Origin: Verrucomicrobiaceae bacterium
GTDB taxonomy: Bacteria; Verrucomicrobiota; Verrucomicrobiia; Verrucomicrobiales; Verrucomicrobiaceae
DNA: 64,000 bases
Reading direction: 5' to 3'
NCBI GenBank assembly: GCA_016713035.1
Contig: JADJPW010000001.1
Location: 744,001-808,000, forward strand
Both the position numbers and the translations under genes were made by a program. The notes under the pieces are model-generated. The model was not told the DNA's origin, did not search any database, and saw only the letters and a list, made by a program, of their open reading frames with translations. This document shows positions 1-7,799 of the stretch, one piece after another (position 1 is the first letter of the stretch; each line of letters begins with the position of its first letter).

Positions 1-594
1 GCTGGCTGCTTTGTGCAGCGGACTCAGCCGCAGCGTCATCGCTCTTCTTCTTGCCCATAGCGCGGAAGGGCATACCGAGTGCGCGGAGCATTTCACGCGC
101 ATGATCGTCATTCTGAGTCGTGGTGACAAAGGTGATGTCAAAACCGAGCGTGCGCTTGATTTTATCGAGCTCGATTTCAGGGAAGATCGACTGATCGGTG
201 ATGCCCAGAGTATAATTGCCACGACCATCAAATGCACGGGGAGCAACACCACGGAAGTCACGGATACGAGGCACCGCCGTGCGGACCAGACGCATCAGGA
301 AGTCATACATCTTATTGCCACGCAGCGTGACTTTGACGCCAACATTCTCACCCTCACGGAGCTTGAAGTTAGCGATAGCCTTCTTCGACTGGGTGATGAC
401 AGGCTTTTGACCAGTGATGAGCTGAACTTCGTTCACAGCATCTTCGATAGCCTGCTTACGTTCACCCTGACTGCCGACAGAGCAATTGATGACGATTTCT
501 CCAGGCGGGGGACTTCGTGGATATTGGTGACGCCGAGTTGTGTTTTAAGTTCGGCGATTTTTTGCTTGTACAGCGTTTTGAGAGCGGGCTCCAT
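1..594 (-). CDS. rplE: 50S ribosomal protein L5 (uL5), 3' end off the window, frame broken once
   Basis: This is the 5S rRNA-binding protein of the large subunit. Read from the ATG at 594, the product begins MEPALKTLYKQKI and continues to VPRLEK, as in uL5. At 495-498 the frame slips: the expected EKIVINCSVG follows only if one A is added to the AAA run (sense strand). Downstream the uL5 sequence is continuous, with QKPVITQSKKAIANFKLR, GNKMYDFL and RIRDFRG, then GMPFRAMGKKKSDD near the edge. An Ala/Ser-rich tail (AAAESAAQSS) follows the usual C-terminus and leaves the window. No rplX lies upstream; an IS remnant does. A purine-rich AGGAGG lies about 20 bases before the ATG, which is further than usual, but an in-frame stop just upstream excludes an earlier start. 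The break is probably a sequencing error because the gene is essential. Confidence 0.9.
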
Positions 595-969
595 GATTCA
601 GTGGTGTTCTGCGCCTCCTTTCCTTCGAGGTCCGGCAGGGATTGCCGACACAGTGATCGAGGGGGGAGGCAGGGGGCCGCGATGGTGGCGAGTGCGCCGC
701 CATGCGCAACCTTCTTTTTCAAGTTTTTCACAATTGGCCAGGGCTTACGAACCAAAACCATGGAAAATGGGACGAATGACTTCGGAGCGGAAGGTTGGGT
801 CAAGGGCGCATCGCTTGCTCTTGCTGCGTACGGAGCCTTTCAGCGGTCTTGTCTTGAGCACCTTGGCTGATATTTCGCGCAGCAAGGTGAGGTTGTGCGC
901 GGCGGTTTTGTCCCGCATCTGGCTGTGATCCTCGTGGTAGGTCACCTCCAGCAGATGATGGCACTGGTT

Positions 970-1029
970 TTGACTCGCTACGCTCGCCCTGCGGGCTGCC
1001 TGCGGCAGTCTATCTCCGCTGCGCTCTAG
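970..1029. repeat. 60-bp palindrome-rich in-frame insertion inside the ISAs1 transposase
   Basis: Exactly 60 bases separate the codons for NHWSVE and NQCHHLLEV, which are adjacent in ISAs1 transposases. The insert encodes 20 residues beginning LERSGDRLPQ. It contains self-complementary pieces such as CTGCCGCAG and the related arms GAGCGTAGCGAG and GAGCGCAGCGGAG. It keeps the reading frame, like palindromic elements that spread into coding sequence. The insertion is inferred from the family alignment I remember; whether this is a dispersed repeat in the genome cannot be seen here. Confidence 0.55.
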
Positions 1030-1830
1030 TTCTACCGACCAATGGTTGCGGATGAGGCGGCCCAGGTCGGCGGCGACCCTCCGAGCTGCTGAGATAGTAA
1101 TGCATTTCGACCGTTGGTCTCTCCGCGCAGTGGCGCTGGCGCATCGTCTCGCGCCGCACGCAGATGATGCTTTGCAGCCCCGCCCATTTCCATGACCTGG
1201 GCCACCAGTTCATCTCGCGGATGACGACGACTTCGCGTTTCTCGTAGCGTCCGCGGTTTTGCTCGCTGGTGGTGCTTACTTCGCAGCCGGGCTGCCATCC
1301 GCCCTGCGCATGGGTTTCATCCTCCGGCAGACGCAGACTCTCAAAACGGAAAACGGGCGATGACGGCTTCATGCGCGTCTTTTTCATTGGCTTTGAGCAC
1401 GAGGATGTAGTCGGCTCCGCTCTCCTGGATCTGCTTGGCGATATCGGGGTGGCCGCCCATAGCGTCGATGGTAACGGTGGCTCCGTGGAGTTGGAGGCGG
1501 GCGAGTAACCGTGGCAGGGCTTCCAGTTCGTTGCTCTTCTCGGCGCAAACTTCGAGACCGACGCTCAGGGAGGCTTCGCTGACCCAGGAGTGCAGGATGT
1601 GCAGGATGCTCTTTCCCGTGATGCTGTCCTTGGCTCCACGGCTGACTTTGCCATCGAGTCCGCCGACCCACAGCTCCATGATTTCGAGCGGCACCTCGGG
1701 TAGTGGATACAGCACGCGACCGATGACGCGCGGATCGGGCAGGCTGGCGAAGAGTTGCCTTAGCCTCAGGATGTCTGGCTGCTCGGAGGATTGCGTGGCG
1801 GGGAGACAATGAGGAGGTGTGAGCCTTCTT

Positions 1831-1838
1831 CGTTTTCG
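1831..1838. repeat. Left flanking direct repeat of the IS3 element
   Basis: The octamer CGTTTTCG directly precedes the left end (TGGACA) and recurs directly after the right end at 3100-3107. If the terminal CG dinucleotides belong to the element, the duplication shrinks to TTTT (4 bp), which fits the 3-5 bp typical of IS3 elements better. Removing one copy plus the element restores an open ISAs1 transposase frame. Confidence 0.75.
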
Positions 1839-1873
1839 TGGACAGCAAAAGTTGGGTAACTACCCAAAGCAGC

Positions 1874-2249
1874 ATGAACACGACCGGAACAAAAAAACGC
1901 ACTTATGACGAGCAGTTCAAACGCGACGCAGTCGCGCTGCTCGAAAGCGGCCGCAAGGCCGCCCAGCTTGCCCGCGAACTGGGCATTTCCTTGAACCTGC
2001 GCGACTGGAAGGAACGCTACGGCACTGGAGCCGCAGTGAGCCAGCCCCCAGGCGCGCAGCGCCGGGCTGGCGAACGCAGGAGGCTCCAGTGCCGTAGCCG
2101 CGGTGGTGGAGATCGCCGCCCTGCGCCGCGAACTCGACTTCATCCGCGCTCAGAACGACATTTTAAAAAAAGCCTTGGCCATAGTAGCCCAGCAAGAAGC
2201 CAGCGCTACGCCCTCATCCAAACCCTCCACCACGAGCAGCCGCGCATGA
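1874..2249 (+). CDS. IS3-family transposase OrfA (helix-turn-helix subunit), one apparent frameshift
   Basis: OrfA binds the element's ends. The N-terminus from the ATG at 1874 (KKRTYDEQFKRDAVALLESG, then ARELGISLN) is the HTH_Tnp_1-type helix-turn-helix. The C-terminal part, AVVEIAALRRELDFIRAQND then ILKKALAIVAQQ, is the leucine-zipper coiled coil. The two halves are in different frames as written; removing one C from the C5 run at 2045-2049 joins them. It ends at TGA 2247-2249, overlapping an orfB ATG at 2246. An upstream ATG at 1838 would start inside the element's terminal repeat and is unlikely. Confidence 0.82.
2165..2172 (+). promoter_or_regulatory. A7G slippery site for programmed -1 frameshifting
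   Basis: A run of seven A followed by G lies in orfA at codons TTA AAA AAA GCC. Slipping back one base gives KKS and enters the orfB frame, which stays open through RYALIQTLHHEQPR into orfB. This is the standard way IS3 elements make the OrfAB fusion transposase. The frames are seen in the sequence; the slippage itself is inferred from the family. Confidence 0.7.
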
Positions 2250-3081
2250 ACCTCGCCCAAGCTTGCCAGACCCTCGGCGTCAGCCGCAGCGGCTTCCATG
2301 CCCACCTGCACAAGCACCAACGCCCACGCCGCCGCCAGGACGCGCAGCTCGCCACCGAGATCCGCGCCGCATTCACCGCCAGCCGGGGCACCTACGGCTC
2401 GCCACGCCTCGTGCGTGCCTTGCGCGACAAGGGTCTGCACCACGGCAACAACCGCATCGCCCGGCTCATGCGTGAGCAAAACCTCCGCGTGCGCCAGAAG
2501 CGCCGCTTCGTGCCGCGCACCACGGTGACTGACAAAACGGCGGCAGTCGCTCCCAACCACCCTCCTCCAACGCAGCGCCCCCAAGCGCCTCAACGAGGTC
2601 TGGGTCACCGACATCACCTACCTGCCGACTCGCGAAGGCTGGCTCTATCTCGCCGCTGAGATGGACCTCTGCAGCCGCCGCATCCTCGGCTGGAGCACGC
2701 GTGAAGACCTCGCCACGACACTGCCCAACGCAGCTCTCGAACTCGCCCTGCAAACACGTGGATCAAAGCCAAAAGACCTGCTCCACCACAGCGACCGTGG
2801 CTGCCAATACACCAGCAGCGAAGTTCCGCCAGCGTCTCAAACTGCGTGGCATCACCGCCAGGATGAGCCGCACCGCCAACTGCTACGACAACGCCACCAT
2901 GGAGTCCTTCTGGGCCACGCTGAAAGCTGAATGCTTCGGCACCACCGTCCCGGCCACCCGCGCCCAAGCCCGCTCCATGGTCTTCGACTACATCGAGACC
3001 TTCTACAACCCCGTGCGCCTTCACAGCGCCCTCGGCTTCAAATCACCTGTGGCCTTCGAACAATCCATCCAAAACAACTAA
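2246..3081 (+). CDS. IS3-family transposase OrfB (DDE integrase catalytic subunit), two apparent frameshifts
   Basis: OrfB supplies the catalytic integrase domain. From ATG 2246 it reads MNLAQACQTLGVSRSGF, then the HTH_21 region RGTYGSPRLVRALRDKG and NRIARLMREQNLRVRQ. The rve core follows with all three acidic residues: VWVTDITYLPT (D), LLHHSDRGCQYTSSE (D) and NATMESFWATLKAE (E). The C-terminus IETFYNPVRLHSALGFKSP is typical. The frame breaks at 2560-2562 (one extra C) and 2824-2825 (one extra T or G). It can be translated alone from the ATGA overlap or as a fusion to OrfA. It ends TAA at 3079-3081. Confidence 0.85.
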
Positions 3082-3099
3082 CCCAACTTTCCGTGTCCA

Positions 3100-3107
3100 C
3101 GTTTTCG
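3100..3107. repeat. Right flanking direct repeat of the IS3 element
   Basis: This CGTTTTCG copy matches the octamer at 1831-1838 and marks the right insertion boundary. See the left copy for the 8-bp versus 4-bp ambiguity. Confidence 0.75.
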
Positions 3108-3119
3108 ACGAAAGATCAT
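3100..3119 (-). pseudogene. Detached 5' end of the ISAs1-family transposase gene
   Basis: On the minus strand an ATG at 3117-3119 opens a short frame (MIFRRK) that runs into the IS3 right end. Joining it across the IS3 element to the sequence left of 1838 gives a continuous frame, MIFRRKRRRLTPPHCLPATQ and onward into RLRQLFASLPDPR of the ISAs1 transposase. The IS3 insertion therefore separated the start codon from the rest of the gene. Confidence 0.65.
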
Positions 3120-3411
3120 GGTGAGTGCAAGAGTCGTCATGTGGCAACCTGTTGGGTTGGTGTCGTTACCTCACGGATTCAGGCTCATATATGTCCTCCC
3201 GAATAACTTGAATTTTTATCCACAGATTTCACAGATGGACTTCAATCTGTGAAATCTGCGCAATCTGTGGATACACTCAAAAGTTACTCTCCGTTCCACA
3301 ATCAAGCCGCTTTGGGTTCCGGAGCTCTGTGGTAGAACTCTTCTGGTTCCAGGGAGGAGGAGTTGGAGACGGAGTCAGAGTCTGATAAACCAAGAACCAA
3401 GAACAAAAAAA
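3120..3411. other. Gene-free stretch between the IS region and plsX
   Basis: I see no coding sequence here. The left part is probably the leader and lost end of the ISAs1 element. The middle carries the long hairpin at 3218-3272. The right part is downstream of plsX (minus strand) and has no clear stem followed by a T run. Confidence 0.5.
3218..3272. repeat. Long imperfect inverted repeat (ATCCACAGATT type)
   Basis: The left arm ATCCACAGATT plus TCACAGAT pairs with the right arm ATCTGTGA..AATCTGTGGAT around a short loop. The right arm holds a few extra bases (AATCTGCGC). The motif ATCCACAGATT repeated head-to-head resembles dispersed repeats I know from planctomycete and verrucomicrobial genomes, but copy number cannot be judged here. 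It could also act as a bidirectional transcription stop. Confidence 0.65.
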
Positions 3412-4444
3412 CTAACTCACCTTCTGCGAGTGCAGGTGGAGGCTGTGGGCGGTGGCGGCGGCGATGATGTGGGGGTTCACTTGGTGCTGGATGGACTCAC
3501 AGGCCTGGCGGATGGCGTTTTTCATGGCGTAGGCTGAGGCGCCGCCGTGGGCGATGATGGTGATGCCATTGAGGCCGAGCAGGGGCATGCCGCCGGCTTC
3601 ATCCGCATTGGTCTGCTGATGCACCCGCTTGAAGGCAGGTCGGGCGAGCTTGGCACCGATCTTTACCGGGAGGCTGGAGGCCAGGATTTCACGCTTGATC
3701 ATGGCGAACATGGCGTGGGCGAGGGCCTCGGCGGTCTTCAGCAGGATATTGCCCGTGAAGCCGTCGCACACGACGACATCGGGTGGGTCTTCCCAGATGT
3801 CATGGCCTTCGACGTTGCCGCGGAAGTGGATGCCGGGGGTGTTGCGCAGCAGTTTGGCGGTTTCTTTGGTGAGGGCGTTGCCTTTTTCCTCCTCGGTGCC
3901 GTTGGACATGAGGCCTACGACGGGCTGTGGCCGACCGAGGACATGCTGGGCAAAGGCGTGGCCCATGATGGCGTTTTGCACGAGGTGTGCGGGCTCGCTG
4001 TCGGGATTGGCCCCGGCGTCGATGAGGACCCAGTTTTTCGTCAGGGACGGCATGATGCTGGCGATGGCGGGCCGCTCGATGTGGCTGATGGTGCGCAGCT
4101 TGATCAAGGAGGCGGTGACGGCGGCGCCGGTGTGCCCGGCGCTGACGACGGCATCGGCTTTGCCGTCTTTGACCAGATCGACGGCGCGGCTGATGGAGCT
4201 GTCTTTTTTCTTCCGCACGGCATCGAGGCCGCTATCGCTCATATCGACGATCTGGGAGGCGGGGACGATCCTCGAGCTTCGGGCTGTAGACGCCCTGGGC
4301 AGCGAGCTCTCGCTCCATGATGTCTGGCACGCCGACGAGGAAGATTTTCTCGATCTGGGGCAGTGTCTCTAGGGCGAGCTTCACACCGCCGATGGGGTTT
4401 TGCGGGGCGTGGTCGCCGCCCATGACATCGAGAGCGATTTTCAT
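3412..4444 (-). CDS. plsX: Phosphate acyltransferase PlsX, frame broken once
   Basis: PlsX converts acyl-ACP to acyl-phosphate, the first step of phospholipid synthesis by the PlsX/PlsY route, at the inner face of the membrane. The N-terminus MKIALDVMGGDHAP is the family signature. The frame shifts at 4270-4271: deleting one G (sense strand) joins YSPKLE to IVPASQIVDMSDSGLDAVRK, after which AVVSAGHTGAAV, GANPDS, GNVEGHDI, VCDGFTGNILLKT and ALLGLNG-type blocks follow normally. About 343 residues after repair matches the family. It starts 44 bases downstream of purQ. The usual rpmF partner is absent here. It ends with TAG, so TAG is used as a normal stop. Confidence 0.92.
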
Positions 4445-4488
4445 TTCGGGTGGAGGAGGTCGGAATCCGTGATGAAGAGCTAAAGAGC

Positions 4489-5199
4489 TCAGTTCAGGGC
4501 CTCGCGGGCACCTTGGAAGAGGAAGTGGCCCCAGCCGTGCTGCGCATCGCCGCTCCAGTCTGGATCATAATGCTGGCTGCGGAGGATGAAGCGCTCTGGA
4601 TGGGGCATGAGGCCAAAGACGCGGCCGGTATCGTCTTGCAGTCCGGCGATGGCGGCGGTGCTGCCATTGACGTTCTGGGTGTAGAGTAGGGCTGCGTGGC
4701 CGGTTTTGACGTAGTTGGCGGCATCTTGGCCCTCGGCGACGACGCGGCCCTCTGCATGGGCGATGGGGAGCTCGAAGTTTTCGGGCAGTTTGCTGAGGTA
4801 GGGGCTGCTTTTGGCGGTGTTTTTCTTCAAACCGGCCCAGCGGCAGATGAAGCGGCCACTGGTGTTGTGAATGAGGCTGGCTTTGGGCAGTAGTTCGAGC
4901 TGGGAGAGGATCTGGAAGCCGTTGCAGATGCCGAGGGCATAGCCGCCACCGGCGACGAAGGCCTTGAGCTTGTCGCCGAGCTTCGATTTCGTGATGAGCT
5001 GGGCGATGCGGCCGGACATGACGTAGTCGCCGTAGCTGAAGCCGCCGGAAAACACGATCATCTGCGCCTTTTCGAGCGAGGCGGGCTCTAGGAGGGATAC
5101 AGGCAGTACTTCAGCACTAAAACCGGCACTTTCCAGGGCACGGGCAGTCTCGGCGTCGCAGTTGGTTCCGGGGAATTTGATCAGCAGGGCGTGGGGCAT
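4489..5199 (-). CDS. purQ: Phosphoribosylformylglycinamidine synthase, glutaminase subunit
   Basis: PurQ hydrolyses glutamine and passes ammonia to PurL to make FGAM in purine synthesis. The 236-residue protein has the class I amidotransferase pattern: KFPGTNCD at the start, VFSGGFSYGDY, the nucleophile Cys in GICNGFQIL, and HPE near the C-terminus (LMPHPERF). The AEGRV block and the WSGDAQ-type tail fit the larger-spaced PurQ found with small PurL. No purS or purL is adjacent. It shares its direction with plsX downstream and may be cotranscribed with it. Confidence 0.93.
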   Translation of the reverse strand: MPHALLIKFPGTNCDAETARALESAGFSAEVLPVSLLEPASLEKAQMIVFSGGFSYGDYVMSGRIAQLITKSKLGDKLKAFVAGGGYALGICNGFQILSQLELLPKASLIHNTSGRFICRWAGLKKNTAKSSPYLSKLPENFELPIAHAEGRVVAEGQDAANYVKTGHAALLYTQNVNGSTAAIAGLQDDTGRVFGLMPHPERFILRSQHYDPDWSGDAQHGWGHFLFQGAREALN

Positions 5200-5255
5200 G
5201 GGTGGCGCATGATGGCGACTGAAGGCGGGGGTGCAACATTCAGTTCCCGAGAACG

Positions 5256-6248
5256 CTACAAGCCACCCGCAAAGAGTCTGCGCAGCTCCGTGAGCCCCTG
5301 CCCTGCTTCGCAGACCTCGGAGAGATTGGCGATGGCGGCGGGGATGTGCTGCTCGAAGTGCGGTTTGCCGAGATTCCGGCTGAGATTGGCATAGGCACCG
5401 AGGGCCTGCATCAGACGCTGCGCGGCGCAGAGGTAAAAAACCTCCCGCAGCTCGGTGAGGGGCAGTTTCCGATGATCTGCATAATAGCGCAGCAGGTAGC
5501 CGCGCTCCTCATGAGTGAGGTTCACATACGGATCATACAGCAGGCTGGCGAGGTCATACTCCCCCAGCCCGAGGCGTAGGCCCTGGTAGTCCACCAGCCA
5601 TGCCTGCTCGCCCCGCATGAGCACATTCTGGCTCTGGAAGTCCCGGTGGACGAGGCAGCGTGGCAGGCGTGCCAGCCGCCTGCGCAGGCGGCGCAGGGCC
5701 TCATGCGCAGAGTCGTATTCTTTGTCCGTGTACTCGCGCCCCAGGAAGCCACGCACGTAGTGATCGAGGAAGTAGTGCTGCTCCCACTCATAGAGTGCCT
5801 CATCGAACTCGGGCTCCAGCTCCGCATGGTCCGCACGCGTGAGGGCCTCCTCCGTGATGCTGTGGATCTTTGCCGCCTCGCGTAGGGTGGCCTCATAGAG
5901 TGGGAAGCGTGTGTTCCACGGCCGCTCCCGGAAGCTATGTAGATCAATGCGGCCCAGGTCATCTAGCCACACGCAGAGGCGCTGCTCGTCAAAGGCGCGG
6001 ATCGCTGGCACATGCACGCCGATCTGGGCTAGCCGCCGGGTGGCGGGGACGAATTTCGGATTGTCCCGCCGGGCCATGGTATAGACCATCAGGATCATCG
6101 GCGGATGCCCGCCATCCTGCCATTGAAGGCGGTAAAAATGCCTATCTGAGCCCCCTTTGACGATCTGCTCCACCTCACACGGCACACCGCGCAGGTCGGG
6201 GAATTGGTCTCGGGTCAGGGTGAGGAGCGCTTCGTGTTCGGGAGGCAT
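5256..6248 (-). CDS. AmgK-like aminosugar/APH-family kinase
   Basis: This is a phosphotransferase of the aminoglycoside phosphotransferase fold, closest in pattern to AmgK, which phosphorylates N-acetylmuramate/GlcNAc in peptidoglycan recycling. Visible features are the GGSDRHFYRL nucleotide loop, LDDLG, the catalytic HRDFQSQN (Brenner motif), the metal-binding VDYQGLR, YDLASLLYDPYV, and the C-terminal QRLMQALGAYANLSR that AmgK proteins share. I chose the ATG at 6248 (MPPEHEALL) over one at 6296, which would add 16 poorly structured residues. There is no MurU nucleotidyltransferase next door, so the substrate is inferred. It ends with TAG and runs toward purQ. Confidence 0.75.
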   Translation of the reverse strand: MPPEHEALLTLTRDQFPDLRGVPCEVEQIVKGGSDRHFYRLQWQDGGHPPMILMVYTMARRDNPKFVPATRRLAQIGVHVPAIRAFDEQRLCVWLDDLGRIDLHSFRERPWNTRFPLYEATLREAAKIHSITEEALTRADHAELEPEFDEALYEWEQHYFLDHYVRGFLGREYTDKEYDSAHEALRRLRRRLARLPRCLVHRDFQSQNVLMRGEQAWLVDYQGLRLGLGEYDLASLLYDPYVNLTHEERGYLLRYYADHRKLPLTELREVFYLCAAQRLMQALGAYANLSRNLGKPHFEQHIPAAIANLSEVCEAGQGLTELRRLFAGGL

Positions 6249-6374
6249 CGTGGTGGTCGGAGTGGCACTCCATAAGCCGTGCAGCTCTGCTGGCAAGCAC
6301 GGCGCAGTGCGGATTCGAGTCCGCTCGCTTTCTCCACAGGCAAGAGTGCCGCCCCGGCGTCGTTACTGGCTTGT

Positions 6375-7793
6375 ATGCCTTCCTCACGCCATTCACGTCG
6401 TCACTTTCTCGCCACTAGCGGTGCCGCAGCGGCTGCCGCACTAGGATTTCCTGCCATCGTCCGTGCTCGCTCCCCGAATGCGAAGCTCAATCTCGTCTTC
6501 ATCGGCGTCGGTGGACGCGGTGGTGGCAATCTGAGCGCCATCACCGGCATTTCCGTCGGTGGCGGCAAAAAGGGCGACAAGGAAACCACCCCGCGCCCCT
6601 CGGCCTCCGACTCCGCAGAAAACGTCGTCGCTCTCTGCGATGTGAATGGGCAGAATCTGGACCGTGCGGCGGCCATGCACCCAGGAGCGCAGACCTTCCG
6701 CGACTTCCGCAGGCTCTACGACACCCTCAAAGAGAGCTAGATCGACGGCGTCGTCGTCAGCACCACGGAGCACACGCACGCCTACGCCACGATGCCGGCG
6801 CTGAAGATGAAAAAGCCCGTGTACTGCGAAAAGCCGCTCACGCACAATGTCGCAGAGGCTCGCCTCATCACCCAGGCCGCCGCAGAAGCAGGCGTCGCCA
6901 CGCAGATGGGCACCCAGATCCATGCCGGGGCGAATTATCACCGCGTCGTCGAGCTGATCCAGAGTGGAGCCATCGGCAAAGTCACCGAGGCGCATGTCTG
7001 CGTCTCCCGCGCCTGGGGGCTGCAAAGCAAGGAGGAGGCCGAGGCCAACAAGGACATAATCTATGTCACTGAGCGTCCGACGGAGGCACAGGAGCCACCG
7101 CCTTACCTCGATTGGGATCTCTGGATCGGCCCTGCGCCGATGCGGCCTTACAACGATGTCTATTTCCCCGGCCCGAAGTGGTATCGCTGGTGGGACTTCG
7201 GCAATGGCACGATGAGCGACCTCGGCAGTCACTGGAATGATCTCCCTTTCTGGGCACTGAAGCTCGATGCCCCGCTCAGTGTCGAGGCCTTTGGCCCGAA
7301 GCCACACCCAGAGCTCGCTCCGGCCAATATGCACGCCGTCTATGAATACGGCCCACGCGGCGACATGCCCGCCTGCCAGATCCATTGGCACCAGGGCAGC
7401 AGCAAACCAGACGTCTGGAAGAACGATCCTCTCATCAGCAAATGGTCCAGCGGCGTCCTCTTCATCGGGGACAAAGGCATGCTGCTCTCCGACTACGGCA
7501 AACATGTCCTTCTCCCAGAGGCCAGCTTCAAAGACTTTACTCCGCCGAAGCCCTTCATCCCCGACAGCCCCGGCCACCAGGCCGAGTGGCTGCTGGCCAT
7601 CAAGAACGGCACGCCCACCGCCAGCCCCTTCAGCTACGCAGGGCCACTCACGGAGGCGAACCACCTGGGCAACGTCGCCCACCGTGCGGGTGGCAAAATT
7701 CTCTGGGATGCCAAAGCCATGCGCATCACCAATATCGAAACCGCCAATCAGTTCATCTCCCGCGAGCCCCGTGCTGGCTGGACGCTGGGCTGA
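6375..7793 (+). CDS. Gfo/Idh/MocA oxidoreductase, Tat-exported, interrupted by an in-frame TAG
   Basis: This is an NAD(P)-dependent sugar or inositol dehydrogenase-like protein of the family that Verrucomicrobia and Planctomycetes export. The N-terminus SRRHFLATSG is a twin-arginine signal. The Rossmann motif follows (FIGVGGRGGGN), then DGVVVSTTEHTHA, the EKP motif in YCEKPLTHNV, and a C-terminal domain with GSHWNDLPFWAL. A TAG at 6738-6740 (after TLKES) splits the gene without a frame change; both sides align with the family and total 472 residues. A single base substitution from AAG or GAG would explain it. As given the gene is broken, though error or readthrough remain possible. Confidence 0.82.
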
Positions 7794-7799
7794 GTGCGC

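Larger units (their letters stand above)
745..1838 (-). pseudogene. ISAs1-family (H-repeat-like) transposase, decayed and split by an IS3 element
   Basis: The minus strand encodes recognisable ISAs1 (DDE_Tnp_ISAS1) blocks in order: FASLPDPR..YPLPEV, LDGKVSRGAKD, EKSNELEALPRLL, ATVTIDAMGG, AKQIQESGADYILVLKAN, NRGRYEKREVVVI, MHYYLSSS, LIRNHWSVE and LLEVTYHEDHSQMRD, ending at 745. The stretch between the PDPR/YPLP block and LDGK is roughly 70 residues shorter than in full members, so there is an internal deletion. Frames shift at 1350-1353 (one extra T) and 1077-1079 (one extra G), both in mononucleotide runs. A 60-bp in-frame insertion interrupts NHWSVE|NQCHHLLEV. The 5' end is cut by the IS3 element and resumes at 3100-3119. 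No terminal inverted repeats could be assigned. Confidence 0.85.
1839..3099 (+). mobile_element. IS3-family insertion sequence, about 1.26 kb
   Basis: The element starts TGGACA and ends TGTCCA. The terminal inverted repeats match over TGGACA, then three mismatches, then AAAGTTGGGT, and they carry the TG...CA termini typical of IS3. It contains overlapping orfA and orfB with an A7 slippery run, and it is flanked by direct repeats. It lies inside the 5' end of an ISAs1-family transposase gene in the opposite orientation. Three single-base breaks in homopolymers interrupt the transposase frames as given, so the copy may be intact in the real genome. Confidence 0.9.

Noticed and set aside
6305..6343. 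tRNA-like 3' end (GCGGATTCGAGTCCGC followed by a CTCCA-type tail)
   Set aside because: The T loop would be one base short, there is no room for an anticodon arm, and no complementary 5' acceptor strand lies upstream.
6441..7682. Long open frame on the minus strand (413 codons) opposite the Gfo/Idh/MocA gene
   Set aside because: It is antisense to a clear family member and has no recognisable domain; such mirror frames are common in GC-rich coding DNA.
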